Below, one piece after another: positions 22,521 through 36,247 of a stretch of DNA of 64,000 nucleotides. The notes under the pieces were generated by a model. The model was given only the letters and a program-made list of their open reading frames with translations. It was not told the origin of the DNA and did not search any database. The stretch is from assembly GCA_963969395.1 (NCBI GenBank), contig OZ017805.1, positions 6,572,001-6,636,000 of the forward strand, read 5' to 3'. The translations under genes were made by a program, and so were the position numbers. The stretch's first letter is position 1, and each line of letters opens with the position of its first letter. Source of the DNA: Pseudoscleropodium purum. Its lineage: Eukaryota > Streptophyta > Bryopsida > Hypnales > Brachytheciaceae.

Positions 22521-25500
22521 TAGTTAGAGGTAAATCTTAAAAAACAAACTTCTACAAGGCAAGTCATGGGACAAAGTGATTTAATCATTATGGTTTCAAC
22601 TTTATTGTTTTTTCCTTGTAATAGTGGCTCAAGTGGAAATTCTACCTATAAATGTGATGGAGGTTGCTCACTTGCATTTTCTTTAGTATTCTATGCTTTG
22701 GCCTTACCCTTACAAATGGTTGAATTGAGAGCCTTACATAGTCTTCTTTTTCCAACCTTTGATTCTAAATTAGATCCTGTATGACCTACCATAAGTATAT
22801 TCTCTTTTCCTATAGTATTTAGACTTACCTTTTTCTTCTCTTCTATGCCGTCAAATGAAAGATCAACAAGTCTTTTCAATTGCCTATATTCAAACTTGGG
22901 AATGCTGAAAAGTTGAAACCTTTTGCTAGGTTTTAATTTCTCTGCTTAATGAGAGTGTAATGCACAAAATCAATCAACTACAACATGGAGCTTGTACAAT
23001 AATTTGAAAAGCAAAAATAAGCTCTAACTCCAAGAACTTTTAGGATCAAGAAAGTTGGCAATAAACTTCCAAAATTGCTTTCCTTCTATGGTCATTAGAG
23101 TTTCTATCAAAGCTACATACAATCAATAATTTTAGCAACATCAATACATTTATTATTTGCATTTCACAAGGCACTCATATTTATCAAAAGCAGGGGGTAT
23201 GCTTATTATAAAATTTGCTAAAAAGAATATACACACCTAAATTCATATCAACGTATAGGAGGTTACATTGGCTATATCATGTTTTGGCTCTATCCACATA
23301 ATTTTTGTCTATATAGAAGCATTTAGTAGCTTTACATTAAAATCTAGAATTTAAATTGTGAGATGTTTTATTTCATTAATCTTCACAGGGAAATCTACTT
23401 CTTGTGATCATGAGTTAAAAAATGTAGGACCTAAATTAGTTGTATTTTTATCTTGTAAAGAAGTGCTACTAATAGAGGTAGGTAATATACATACCTCTAA
23501 TGTAGTTGTGTTCAATTGTTCACTCACAAGATTACAATTTGTTGTATGGATCCAAATAATCCCCAATTTGCTTCACACTTGAATAATTCGTTGTATGCAA
23601 AAGAAGAAGTTGATGAATAAGCAATAAGCAACAAGCAACATCTTTCTAGAATAAACAATAAGCACTTCAAGTATACTAGTAATCACCCTACAATAATCAA
23701 TAAGTACCATGTATTCTTTACAAACTTTTGAGGCACTAATTTGCAATCATTTATAGAGGGAACATATAAAAAATCAATGTGAGACAATGGTCATAAGGAT
23801 GTAAGTACTATGTTGTTCTTACTTGAAGCGTCAATGCCCTTTTCAATGAAAATTAAAGGGATATAATCAAAATAAATGGGGAGTAAAATAGTAGTAAGCA
23901 TGACAAATAAGGTTAAGACTTACAATTAAGTATATAAAGATTGTCATCCTTTTTCAATGATTGCTTCAATTCTTCTAATTGCGCTAGTAACTTCAATCCT
24001 ATGTTTTCATCTTCAAATCTTGTGTATACTCCTTTGAAGCCAAAATTTTGCCACCAATGTAGGTGAAAAAACTATGCACACTTAATAAATATAACTATTG
24101 TCTATTTTGGCAAATGTTGAATGATGTACCAAAATATGATAGATGCATTTGTATGAAGCAATCACAATATCATAATATGAATAATTTGTAAATATTGCTT
24201 AGAATGTCCATTAGAAACTACATGTGTTAAGATTTTAAGCCCTTATATTATATTCTAAAATTTAAATAAGAAGAAAAGAAAAAATATACTATAAAAGATT
24301 TTTGCACATAGAAAGTTTATATTTAATTTGAATTAATGATATCTTTCTTTGTTAATTATAAGTAATTACAAATATTTGAAGAAAAAAAATACATTGTAGA
24401 GCTAAAAATAACTTTTACATCCCTATTTTATGTAAGATAAAATTGTTATAAATAATTTTGTATTGAAAATTCAATTTCCTTGAATAATGATGTAATGGTC
24501 ATGTAAATGTATTTCTTATAAATATTTGAGTTAAAAAACATGCCATTTCAATTCATTTTTCAACCTCTTCTAGGAATCATTTCATATGTTATTTGTGTTG
24601 GGAATTTTTGGCAATGGAAACCTATAATCATTGTTGAACAAAGTTCAAAATTAGAAGTTGAAATTAGAGTTTATTGAAAAGTAAATAGGGGGCCAAAAAA
24701 TCACTTAAACACATGTAGTTTGTTATAGATACATTAAGTGATCCACCAAGGCAAAACACACAAAAGAATAGTTGTAAGGTAAGAATATTTAAATCAAAGT
24801 CATTTGCCATTGTTGAATGGAATGTTGACTTGAGCCACAATGACAAACCACTACCTTTTTTCATTTGTAGTTCTCCACACATTGATCCTCAAAAATGGCA
24901 CTATATCTCTTCATTTCAACAATCTCCTTAATCAAAATTTGAAGATCTAATTCTGCTCTAAACTACTCTATTTCAATGTCTTGATATTTAAATTCTCACC
25001 CTTGATTACCCTTTTTAAACTAGACTATACTATAGATCAACAAATGTCCAATTTCTTTTCAAAAGAATGTTTGTAATCCCTAAAGACACTTTAGTTTTTT
25101 CAACTCTTCATGCTCGATAAGCCCTATAGAAATGCCAATAGCCTACTCACAAAGAAAGTAGTGCAACAATGAACTCAAAGAGTATATCATAAGCTCACTA
25201 GTCCACAAAAATGCCAATAGCTTGTTCACAAAGAAACAATGCAATAGTGAGCTCAGTAGAAATATTGTTAACTCATTACAAATTTCAAACAATGCAAACA
25301 ATCTAGATCAATATATATATAAAACTAAAACAGTAAATCAAAAAATCTATCTACATTGTGTATTTGATTACCACCTTTGTAGTTCTCTTAAACTCTTCTT
25401 GGAGTTTTATTACCTTATTAGCATTTTTTTTGAATTTAGTGATTATACATTCAAATTTGAATTCATATAATAAATCATTCAAGTAATGAGCTGGACTTTA

Positions 25501-26743
25501 TTTATCATAGGTACATCGATTATGGCTTGATGCAGTACGGGATGCTACATTGTGGCTTTGATAGAGGAGGAGATTTTCAACACCCTCTTCCATTGATGAG
25601 GAACAACGATGCTAGTTAGTGACCCTAAAAGCGTGAGCTGAGGAACTGTGAGTGTACATTTTGTGAGCCTAAACATCTACTTCAAAAAAGTTGAAAACCT
25701 TTCAGTATCGGGGACCAACTATGTTGAAAATATCTCAAATTTAGATTAAAAATAATAAATCCATACACCTTGTATACTAGACCTATAACCGTAGATATGT
25801 AACATTAACCTATTGCCGTGGACCTATTGCTGTGGTTTAGATAATGGTTAATTTCATTACCTTTTTTAGCTGAAGAACACTTACAACAAACTTGAATATA
25901 GAAATTTATGACAACAAAATATCTATAGCAATTGTAGTATTCAACATAGGTAAATATACAAGGAATTATATAAGATGAGGTTTAGGGGAAACATGAATGG
26001 TAATTTACTACCACGCATCATTATAGAAGACAATTACGTCGAACTATGTCGGGAAGGATTTAGGAAAGCTTCAAGTGTTCCAAATTATTTTAGATGATAG
26101 GATCTAGTGTACATGAAAGACTAATTTGGCAAAAACGTGGTCATTCTTTGGAAAGATCTACCACATGTCATATTTAGAGTGTTGAGAGGTTGCTTGAACT
26201 CTTGAAAATTTGATGTAGAAATTCAATTGTAGCACTTTAGTCCTTCTGTAGAGGTCTTTTCTCTTGGTGTTCATTTCTTTCCACAGTTAAAAAAACAAAA
26301 AGCAAATAAATCATTTAAACTTAACTATATATTAGAAGAAATAGCTTGAAATTATTTACAAAACATGTAGATTTTATATACAAAGAATAGTCATGTAATG
26401 GGTAAATTACATAGACAAAATAATCATTAAACCTCAAACCTTTCAAATCAGGATTCATAGTAATTGATAAGCCCCACTGCATTTTTAAATTCTTAATAAA
26501 CATTCTAAAAAATTAGTGCCCCATTTCTAGATGTAGGATATGTGACTGTTGAAAAATGAAGCATTTCTCATACTCTACAGTTAATGTAGATTGATGGAAA
26601 AAGATAAGGAAAAAGATAATCTCAAAATTCAATCATTGTATGACCTCCAAAATTCATAAATAACCAAAATGCTTTTTATAAAATGTAGCTATTGCTCATT
26701 GAATACATATACAACTATGAATTTGAAGTAATCCCTTGGAGCA
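22521..26743. other. Flanking DNA without a recognisable gene
   Basis: AT-rich with only short random ORFs. Near 25785-25850 there are three variants of 'acctat(a/t)(a/g)cygtgg' that resemble 'acctatgaccgtgg' at 58751-58785. The stretch before W2 (25500-26300) has slightly higher complexity, but I see no protein in it. Confidence 0.5.
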
Positions 26744-27613
26744 CTAGTCTATGCTGATGTTGCTATATGAAACATTTAATTTTATCATCCTTGCCTTCTG
26801 AAGAACTTTTGTGACTTCACCCATGCTAAAGCTTGGGACGTGAATGAACTTGTCTTTCTCGTAGTCCATCTTGCATAGATAACAAAAGATATAATACAAA
26901 TGTTTGCAATTGACATACTTTCTTCTCTTGCCAATGGATGCAGACGCCATGCTTGTAAAATGCAAGCACGTACAAGCTGGAAAATTGCTAAGAGCGATGC
27001 GGTATATCATGTGATGAGGTTCTACACTAGACTATAGTATCATAACAACTCCTAATCTTGGGTATGGCAACATATTTACTCCAAGAATAGTTCTTGTCAC
27101 ATTATGGGCATTCCCCATTGGTTGCAATGATCATTGGTAGGGGTTTTGTCATTTTTGCAAATGCTCTTCTCGTTTCAAATACATGGAGGCTGATTAGCGT
27201 GTGGCAGTCTTGTAACTTCCATTCTACAACTTCAAGAAGTTTAGAAGATGTAAATAGGTGTTGCGGAGAAAGAGATGGTTGCTCTTGGAGGTGGAATTCT
27301 GCTTCTTCAAAAAGTGTGATCTCATTTGAAGTGAAGTTAGTACTAATCAACACTGGTCAGATGTCCGAGATTTGTAGCCAACTAAGGACATGAGACCTCC
27401 GTGGACCCATCACACAATGTTGAATGTCATCTGGACAGAACCAGAACTCATCTATCTCAACTCTTGAACCTTTGAACTTGCGCTTCTAGCCCTTGTACAT
27501 TGGCGCAATCATAGCTTTAGAACCCCTACAATAGCTATAATCATCTTGCATTTCACCTCCGTGTACAATTGAATGGCATGGCACTTTCGTTTGGACTTCA
27601 CAAACATGCGAGT
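26744..27613 (-). pseudogene. W2, C-terminal part with SWIM-like zinc finger
   Basis: Minus strand, the continuation of W2 behind insertion B2. After the junction come segments such as KRKFKGSRVEIDEFWFCPDD, then FEEAEFHLQEQPSLSP and SSKLLEVVEWKLQDCHTL. The block at 27010-26744 carries CTC, an 18-residue spacer, then CKH, which is the CxCxnCxH pattern of a SWIM zinc finger. It is followed by FIHVPSFSMGEVTKVL, as is usual after SWIM domains. SWIM fingers bind DNA or protein and often occur with RING fingers in ubiquitin ligases. Frame changes make this copy non-functional. Confidence 0.5.
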
Positions 27614-30600
27614 TGTTGCACACGCAGTCTAGGCGTAAGTATCTTTACACATGAAAATGTGGTAAGATGACACGAATTATCATCCCAGGGAATTCCAGAT
27701 GTTCACTAAAACTTCAATATCCAGGTGATCATTTTTTCTTCTTTCGACTACTCTCTTCCACTCTTTTACCAGAACCAACTACTATCCGGATTCCAATCCG
27801 GATTTGGTATCACCCAATTTCCAATTACATCTCTCAATATACTGGTTTTCAATTCTTCTGTTTTACCATCAGAGGGTCCGCTATTGATATGAGGTGAGAA
27901 GTTGACCCGTAGCTTGGACGGAAGACATCTGGACGGATGTCTATTCATTTAAAAAGAATGGACTCAAACTAGCCGGAAGAACGGATAAGTACGTAGCCAG
28001 AAAGTTTCGGAGTCAGGCCCACTCAAAGGAGGGTTTTTCTATTAGTGATTGTAAGAACAAGAGGCATAGACGGGTACTAAACTTTCTAATTCCAATCTTG
28101 TATTCGAAAAAGCCTACCCGGGTTACAGTCACCGTGGCTAACACCATTTTGGGGGCTTTAGAGGACTGGATTGTCCATTGGAGGAGAGTGATTTAAGAGG
28201 TAGTGGACAAACTAGTAGAGCACGTGGGCCGGGTGAAACACAGCCTTATCACCTCATATCTGTTCCACCTCAATCACCACAAGGAGGTCTTGAGTGTAGA
28301 GGAGATAATTCAGTACAATACCAGAGTCGAAATCCTGAAGTATGGCGTCACGGATGAGTTGGAGAAAGAGGAGAAGGAATCCGAAGAAGAAGAGCAACTG
28401 GAAGAGGAAGAAAAAGCGGTGGACCGGAAACGAAGGAAGTCCACAAATCCGGCTGCATAGGGGAAGGCACCAACGCCGGAAAGGGAGGAGCTGATTCCAG
28501 ATCGGGAACATCCTTAAGAACTAGAGTTCTTTGAAGTCGGAATCCAATGGATGCAACAAGCCAAATAGATGTATGGCGACCTAGAGGATCACATGCTCCT
28601 TATCGTGGACAAACTCAAGGTGGATTTGGACCAGATTTTGGAGATCCAGAAACGTCCAGATTCGGAAGAGTTCTGACAAAAGGAAGAACAGATCCAAAAG
28701 TTGGAGGAGGAAAATGATAGCCTCAAGTTCCAACTGGAGTAGACGAAGGGAGAGTTGAAAGCGGCAAGACGGAAGGAGACGGAGGTTCTTCGGCTCGTCC
28801 ACAACCTCAAGGAACTCATCATGGTTTTAGAGCATACGGTGATCCGAGCTAACCTCTACACCGCCTAGTTGGAGAAGGAAGGGCCCATGACCGAATCAAG
28901 GGTAGTAAAGATCTTGGTCAATTTTGAAACGTGAACGGGGATTGTTTTGAAGAACATGCGCAAGTTGTTGGGATACATAGATCCAAAACGAGCCATCAAC
29001 TTAGAAGGGTTTCCGAAAGTCCCCAGGAATATATTCTGGGATACTCCAGTTCAACAGACTTTGATCCGACAGGCTTCTAGTGGTCCGATCTAGCCATAAT
29101 TGGAAGGGTTGAAGTCTATCCTCACTCTAACTGTGGATTCATCAGACAGTCAAGCACGGATTCCATCAGGTCTAGTGGTACCTGAGTTGAAGAAAGGGGC
29201 AAGTCAGAAGCCTGTTCCAAGAGAAGAAAGACTTTCCGTCCAAATTCACCCCCACCTGGGAAAATCACAATTGAAAAGTTCATGATACTAGGATTGGCGG
29301 TTTGCGGCAACTTCAACGTACGGATTGGAGTAATGACGAATCCGGCCCGATTTCATCCACAAGATTTCTCGCATATGCAACAGTGGACACCAAAGCGACA
29401 TCATGCTGAGATTGAATTGAGTGAGTCGCCGCAAGCCAAAGATCCGAAGATTCAGGAGATTAAGGAGTCGGAAGAAGAGGTGTTGAAGTCCGGATTCGAG
29501 GAAGAGACGAAATCTGAAGATTCACCTCCAAAAGTTTCATGTAAGCCTCAAACTCAGTTGTCTGCAAAGAATACATTGGTGAAGACTCCGGATAGTCAAA
29601 GCGGGAGCAGCTCAAAAAAAGCACAACGGGGTAGATAGATAACAAGTAGTTGGGTAGGATTTTCATTCCGAAACAAGAATTCCAAGCATCGGCCCGGGTT
29701 CCAAATTGTTTTAGGGGTTCTGAATTTGTAGGGAGAGTTGGGCTGTGAATGTTCCGGATATCCCGGGTTGTTCATTGGTTGGTTACCTTGATTTTCAGGG
29801 TGTCTTTTTGGCTTTCTAGGCGTTGACTTTGGTTTTGGTTTTGGTTTTTAAGGGTGGGTAAGTTTGTTGTCCTCTCATTCCATCCTAGTGATTATTTTGT
29901 GTATTTTATTCCCTTATTTAATTTGAGCTGCCTAGTGGATATTCTGGCTCCTACCCTATATCCGGGTTGTGTTGGTTTGTTGCTTGGAGTGTTGAGATGT
30001 GAAAAGGACGGGTAAAGAGGAATCTAGATTTTGGATAACTAGATCGGATTGAAAGAGTACTATTGTAATGATGTTAGACTCATGACAAAGGAGCTGCACG
30101 TGGTGCCTTTGAACTGTAGGAACGGTAATCTGGTTTTTAGTGAAGAGTGGTGTGAGTGCAGATCCGGAATTGGAAATGATTTTATCCGGAGATTAGTGAT
30201 GGTTAGAGGAAACTCCCACTCACTGGAAGGTCTGCCAATCTTGGAATCCATCTTGCACTTAGAAAGATTACCCCTTTGTCAATTCCGGATACCTAAGATC
30301 TGTCGTTGTAGTAAGAAGAAGTGAATGCAATTCTGAGTGATTTGCATTCCAGATCGGCCATTCGGAGTGTTGTGAGGATGTGGATCTACTTTCTGTGCTA
30401 CAACACCTTGAGTACTTGGGTGTTTGTTTGTTTTTTTTTGCTTGTGTAGTAAGTAGACTAGAGTGGTGAAGTCCCTACCCCTCAAAAGATCAATAGTAGA
30501 TCCTTTGATGGTAAAATAGAGGAATTGAAAACTAGTGTATTGAGAGACGTAACCGAAAACCGGGTGATACCGGATCCAGATTGGAATCCGAATAGTAGTT

Positions 30601-30763
30601 GGTTTCGGTAAAAGAGTGGAAGAGAGTAGTCGGAAGAGGAAAAAACAATCACCTGGATATTGAAGTTTGGATGAACATCTTGAATCCCTTGGGACGATAA
30701 TTCGTGTCATCTTACCACATTTTCATATATAAAGATACTTACACCTAGACTACGCATGCGACA
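27614..30763 (+). mobile_element. LTR-like family B, rearranged copy B2 with inverted ends
   Basis: The left 280 bp (27614-27894) match the plus-strand start of B1. The remainder (27895-30763) matches B1 in reverse complement, from inside its gene to the same terminus. Two copies of one terminus therefore face outward, and the other terminus is missing. The flanks CGAGT and TCTTC do not form a target duplication. It lies inside gene W2. Recombination between two copies in opposite orientation, or an inversion with deletion, would produce this. Confidence 0.7.
27895..29638 (+). pseudogene. Decayed family B gene in B2, N-terminally truncated
   Basis: Plus strand. It lacks the first part of the protein, because the inverted terminal piece joins at 27895. 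The open stretch at 28203-28460 matches B1 closely (KLVEHVGRVKHSLITSYLFH, EILKYGVTDELEKEEKE, DRKRRKS). Further on come the Glu-rich coiled coil with many stops and the C-terminal block (VCGNFNVRIGVMTNPARFHP ... GSSSKKAQRGR) ending at 29638. Confidence 0.65.
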
Positions 30764-32021
30764 TCTTCCATAATTACATATTTTTTTCCATGGAACTTCA
30801 CCAGCTCTCGAAGCGTTTGTAATTTTCCATCCTTTTCTCCATATGTAGGGACTACAACCAAAAGGTTTGTAAGGCATGTTATACGGCACCATCATGATAT
30901 TCTTTTTCTTCTTCTTTTATTTCAAGATTAAAGGCTCACCTTTTCTACTCTACCGCCCAACGTCTACATTGAAGGGTTTCAAGTTTTGATTCCTATACCA
31001 TATATTCACTTGTTACATAGGCCTTTCCGCCTCTACATTTTTTCAAGTACAAAGCACAGTTGGTCTTGAAGGCATCAAAGTCTTTATCATTCTCTTCAAA
31101 GGCCTTAGTTACAGACTTCAACTTCAACTTCAAATCATCCACGAAGCTATAATTAGCCTCATTCTCCTTCAAACTCTTCAATTGTTCTTTCTTGGCTTGC
31201 AAAGTCAACATTGCACTTCTTACTTTTGCAAGCAAGATTAGTGCATCGTCCTCTGAATCACTTCCACCACCACTTTCTTCTTCCTCTTCAATTATGATAG
31301 GGTCCTCAACACATTTCCCCTCTTGATCAATTCCTCCCATTAATGCCTTCTCTTTTTCTTCCATGGAAACATCTTCATCTTCGTTCACAAAAAAATACCC
31401 ATCATATGCATGAGTATGCTCATCATCACTTGAAGTAGCCAACCATGCTACTTTTTCATTGGGAACCATTGACTTTCCAGGCTTTCCAAGTGGAAGCATC
31501 ATCTTCGAATCTTGAGGTAATTCTATCCCTACTAATTTGGCTTTTTTTAGATGGATACCAATAGAAAGCTCCTTCAACATTGTCCAATCCACCTCCTTCT
31601 TCAATATTACTTCAATATATACCATTTAGGCTAGAAAGAAACAAAAATCATCGTTGTAATATATCCTGTCCTCCAAATACAAAGTTAACCATACCTCACA
31701 GCATTTGCACATGAAGGCTATGTTCTTGCAGTATGCAAGATTTACCTTGTTGGTATTCACGTGTCTACAACAACAGTACAATGGAAATAACTTGGAGATG
31801 TGGCACCAATCCACATATTTCTTAATCGTTAAATAACTCCAAGGTTCAAGTTTAGTTCTCCAACCCTTAAAAGCCTTCATCTTGGGATGGATCAAGATTG
31901 CAACATGCTTTTTGTGCTTCTTCTCGGCTCGTTGTCGATCCTTGCCACAAATCTCCTTTTTCTCCTTCAAAGTAAGAGATTTAGGGCTACGAAGGAGGAA
32001 TGGTGGTAGCTCATTTTCCAT
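30764..32021 (-). pseudogene. W2, N-terminal part
   Basis: Minus strand from the ATG at 32021. The W core is KAFKGWR (49-55), KKYVDWCHISKLFPLYC (67-83) and CCEVWLTL (107-114). A single in-frame TAA after 131 codons is followed at once by an open 210-codon stretch starting MVYIEVILKKEVDW. That stretch carries acidic segments (EEEEESGGGSDSEDD) and a Lys/Glu-rich predicted coiled coil. A frame change follows, then YKPFGCSPYIWRKGWKI and NYGR, where B2 interrupts the gene. The core resembles W3 most. Its biochemical function is unknown to me. With the SWIM part behind B2, a multi-domain DNA- or ubiquitin-related protein is conceivable. Confidence 0.55.
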
Positions 32022-32329
32022 AGTTTAGGACCTAGTGCTTGGGTGCTGAAAATTAGACTACCGATACTAATATACTATGTGTCTATGTCAAATGCGAGAA
32101 GGAATGGCCTTTATTGTACCCAAATCAAACTATAGATCAATTGTACTTCACATTTACAAAAATGCAATTTTACACATTTACAATGGCAATCAAGTTTGGA
32201 AATGTGTTGGTCGTTTAAGGTCTAAGTTACATCGTAGAGAACTATAAGGTGCAAAAGGATAGAATATCCCCTTCACAACTCAAGCCCAACTCACATGCAT
32301 GCAATGAGCCACTAGGTGGATGATAGACA

Positions 32330-32655
32330 ATGCGTAGAGTAGGAAGTGGCGATTGGCAGTCCAGGCGATTGGCATTAGTACTCGAGGTTGCCCTAGGGCA
32401 AATGTGGGTCAATGAGACAAGGCAAGTGTGGGTCTGGGGTGACCGCAAGTGTTAGGGCAAGCGGGCAACCACGGGTCCAAAACCAATCACTGGTCCAAGG
32501 GCGACTATGGGTCGAGGTGAATACACATTTAGTGCAATCGCGGGTCCAAGGGCAACCGTGGGTCAAAGGAAAAAAACATCTAGGCCTAAAACTATGAACC
32601 CTAAAAACGCGGGTCAAGGGTAGTACATATCTAGGGCGACCACGGGTTGCGGGCC
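32330..32655 (-). repeat. GACCCRCGGTCGCCC cluster upstream of W2
   Basis: On the plus strand it appears as complements: 'agggcgactatgggtcgagg', 'agggcaaccgtgggtc', 'agggcgaccacgggttgcgg'. It lies 300 bp upstream of the W2 start. The same motif accompanies K2, W3 and hAT2. Confidence 0.6.
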
Positions 32656-34674
32656 TACCGCGTTTGTCTTCACATGCTAAAGACTACTTCAAAATATACT
32701 AAATACACATCTAGTATTTGTAGAATTATTTGTCTAATATTCACCTTCAAATTTATAGGCCACAACTAGTTTGGAAGATGAATTTTATAGGATAAAAATG
32801 CAACTACTATAAAAGAAAATTTGTATAAAAAGATTTAAGAATATAAATAATTCTTTTATAATCCTAAAAAAATTAGATTGTAATCTAAGGCATGTTTAAT
32901 ACTTCTTCATTTTTTGGAAGGGAAATAAAAATGAATAATTTGTAGACTTTTTCCAACAAATGGGTAGAAAGTCCAAATTGAGCTAAATGGAGTTTGCCAA
33001 AATCTATGAAATTGATATACCCATCATGGAGAGAAGTTTAGCAATTAACAAATTTAGCTTATTGTTTAAAATACCTTCCAAATCTTTGGAATCATTCTAA
33101 TTATTTTATTATCTTAATCAAATTACATTGATTCTCACATTTTGAGAATTCCTAAAAAATTGGGTTAAAATTTTGGAAAGATTTAGCATCAATTTGTTTG
33201 TGCAAAATCACTCTACAAATTTCAAAAAAAAAATGCATTTTTAGAAATCCCTAAAATCCCTTTCATTGTTAACAAATTGTAGATTTTTTTCTTTTTCTAA
33301 AACATTGCACTTCATAATTCAAATTTAAGTACTTCCAACATTTAAATCCGAATATTGAAAAATGCAAGAAATATACAAACTTCTAATTCAAAAAGTCCCT
33401 AGTTTATAAAATATTTATATTTTTTTCACTGTATTGTAATTCACCTTTGAAAATTTAAAGACACATAGTGGGTCCTTTTGGTCCTTAACGAGTCAAAAAA
33501 ATATTGCATGATATGTAATTTTCAATGCTCATCGGGTAGAGTGGTGAACTCCCAAAAATGTGAGTGAAAAATATGAAATAAATGTCTATAATTCATTTTC
33601 TAGCCCATACTTATACATATGTGGAGTGCTTCAAATCCTTCCTTTTTGAATTTTCAATCAACAATTTGAAAGTTTTGTGGGACTAGTTTGCGGGTTTTTA
33701 TGGCTTCGATAGTCTAAAATAAATTATTTCATTCTTTTTTCCAACATAATCCTTGATTTAACTCTTTCAAATCCCTTGTTGAACTCATAGTTTCCATAAA
33801 ATAAATCTATAGGGTGTAGATTGTCATTACAACATTACCATTATTGAAATTGACATCTTCCAATTCCATCACTAAATTCTTAACAATTAGCAAATTTTAA
33901 TCATTCTCAACTTCTTTCAATTTAATTACTATTTTTCACCTCCAAGATTCCGAGTCTCAACTTCTCTCTTTAACTTAGTTATGAGGTGCCTTCACTTAAA
34001 CATGCATAACCACAATGAACTTCACTCAATTAAAAATGTAATCCACATTTTTAAAATTGAAATTAGTTTGGGGATTCCACCCTAACATCTATACCCTTCC
34101 TTTTATTGTTTAAAAATTTAACATGGTCCAAAATTAAACATGAATATGGAAATGGTTTGTGTGTTAGAATCATATGATCTGATAGACCAAAAAAATATAG
34201 AATACAAAAATGCGGTGTGTGAAAAATGAAGGCACGCTTCAAATAAGTGAATAACAAATACTACCAATTTAGATTGTTGGAATCTAAAAAAACAGATTTT
34301 CGTTATTTCAAATAGAATTTGAAGTAAGAAATCCATTCTTAGTATATTTTTTGGATTCTATCGATTAGAAATAGACAAATTACTAAAAGTATGGATTAGA
34401 AAATCATAGGTTTTCTTAATTGAGATAAAGTGGTTAAGGAGGACATTCACACTTTCTGTTGTAACCAAAAACTGGAACCCGGATAGTTGTCCAATAAGTA
34501 TTTCCAATGACTTTCAGCAATATTGGGACTAGATCCGGAATATATTCGGAAATGTGTGGGAACCAGATTCCAAAAATGTTTCAAATTTGGAATGGATCCA
34601 GAATCCATAAATGTTTAGAATCTAGAATCTAGAAAATGATCTAGGATAAAAGGTTTAGACCTGAGTAGTAACTT
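32656..34674. other. AT-rich spacer, no gene seen
   Basis: Long A/T runs without motifs. At about 34455-34640 a few phrases ('aaccaaaaactggaacccgga', 'ggatccagaatcc') recall family B, possibly an old eroded fragment of B3. Confidence 0.5.
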
Positions 34675-35857
34675 GGATGACTCCAATTAAGGCTTCTAGG
34701 AAGACACCAAGGAGTCAAAGTGGGAGTAGTTTGAAGAAGGCGCGTTGGGGGAGGTAGCTCGTAGGTTGTCTCCACTTAGTTAGGATTTTTTAGGTTCTCG
34801 AAAGGGTTTCTTGAGTGCGGGTCCAAATTTCGGATTTTATGAATTCTGAATTTCTAGGCACAGTTGAACTATGAACTTTCCAGATATCCCGGGATGTTCA
34901 TTATATGGTCAACTTGATTTCCGGGGTGCCTTTTTGGCTTTTTAGGCGTTGACTTTGGTTTTGGTTTTTAAAGGCGGGCAAGTTTGTTGCCCTTTCATTC
35001 CATCCTAGCGATTATTCCATTGTATTTCATTCCCTTCTATAATCTGAGCCACCTGTTGGACATTCTGGCTCCAACATCTGTATATGGATCGTGTTTGTTT
35101 GTTTGTTGGAGGATTGAAATGTGAGAAGGACAAGTGAGGAGGAATCAAATTTCGAGTAACTAGGTTGGATTGAGGGAGTACTATTGTATTGGTGTTAGAT
35201 TTGGGATGAAGGAGCTGCATGCGATGCCTTTGAACTATCGGAACGGTAATCCAATTATATTGAAGAGTAGTGCGAGTGCAGATCCGAAATTGGAAACAAT
35301 TCCATGTGGGGATTAGCAACTGCCAACGAAAACCCCTATTCACCGACAGGTTTGCCAACCTTGGAATCTGTCTCACATCTAGAAAGACTACCCTCTTTTT
35401 AGTTCCGGATACTTGAGATCTGTCGTTGTAGTAAGGAGGAGTGAACACAATCTTGAGTGACTTGCATTCCGGATTGGCCATCCAGAACGTTGTGAGGATC
35501 CAAATCTTCTTTTCGTGTTGCAACACCTTGATTACTTGGGTGTTTGTTTGTTTTTGTCAGTTTAGTAAGTGTGAGAACTAGAGTGGTGAAGTCCCTACTC
35601 CTCAAAAGATCAACAACAAACCCTCTGATGGTAAAACAAAGGAATTGAAAACCAGTGTATTGAGAGATGTAACCAAAAACCGGGTGATACTAGATTCGGA
35701 TTGGAAAAGAGAAGAAGAGAGTAGTCGGAAGAGGAGAAAGAGATCATCCAGATACTAAAGTTTGGGAGAACATCTGGAATTCCCTGGGACAATAATTGTG
35801 TCATCTTACTACGTTTTTGTGTGTAAAGATACTTACGCTTAGATTGCGCATACGACA
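34675..35857 (+). mobile_element. LTR-like family B, truncated copy B3
   Basis: Matches the reverse complement of B1 from its gene end (about 16560) to the terminus at 15375. It starts with the last codons of the gene (PIKASRKT, GSSLKKARWGR, stop near 34757) and ends in GCATACGACA at 35857. The hairpin is present at 35622-35642 with one stem base changed. The gene-proximal part is missing. Confidence 0.75.
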
Positions 35858-36247
35858 TAGATCAATCTCTAAGCTTTTATTTTGCATCGAACTAATAATT
35901 CATTGGTAATAGATTGAATTTATTAGTAACAAAAAGCACTAGTGATACAAATTATACCATGTTTGTACAAGAAGATTCAAATTAGACATTCAATGCATAC
36001 AACTAAGCCATCTACAATTCCACATTGAGTCATGCACATTATTTTTTACTTTTGAAAAAATTGTACTTCATAGTACAATATGTTTATATAATTACAAGGA
36101 TATATCAAAATGGTTTGCATTCAACTATGCCAACATTTGTATTCCTACTAGAAGTAGTAACATCCTATGCTACTACAAGACAAAGTCGTGGAAAACAAAT
36201 TCGAGGGTCTTCATGCACCATGGTTTATCCATGAGCAAGTCCACTAC
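35858..36247. other. Short spacer between B3 and K2
   Basis: AT-rich, no gene recognised. It ends just before the 3' end of K2. Confidence 0.5.

Noticed and set aside
27614..30763. B2 as a foldback-type transposon with long inverted ends
   Set aside because: No target duplication, and the interior is plainly a B-family gene in one orientation. A rearranged B copy explains it.
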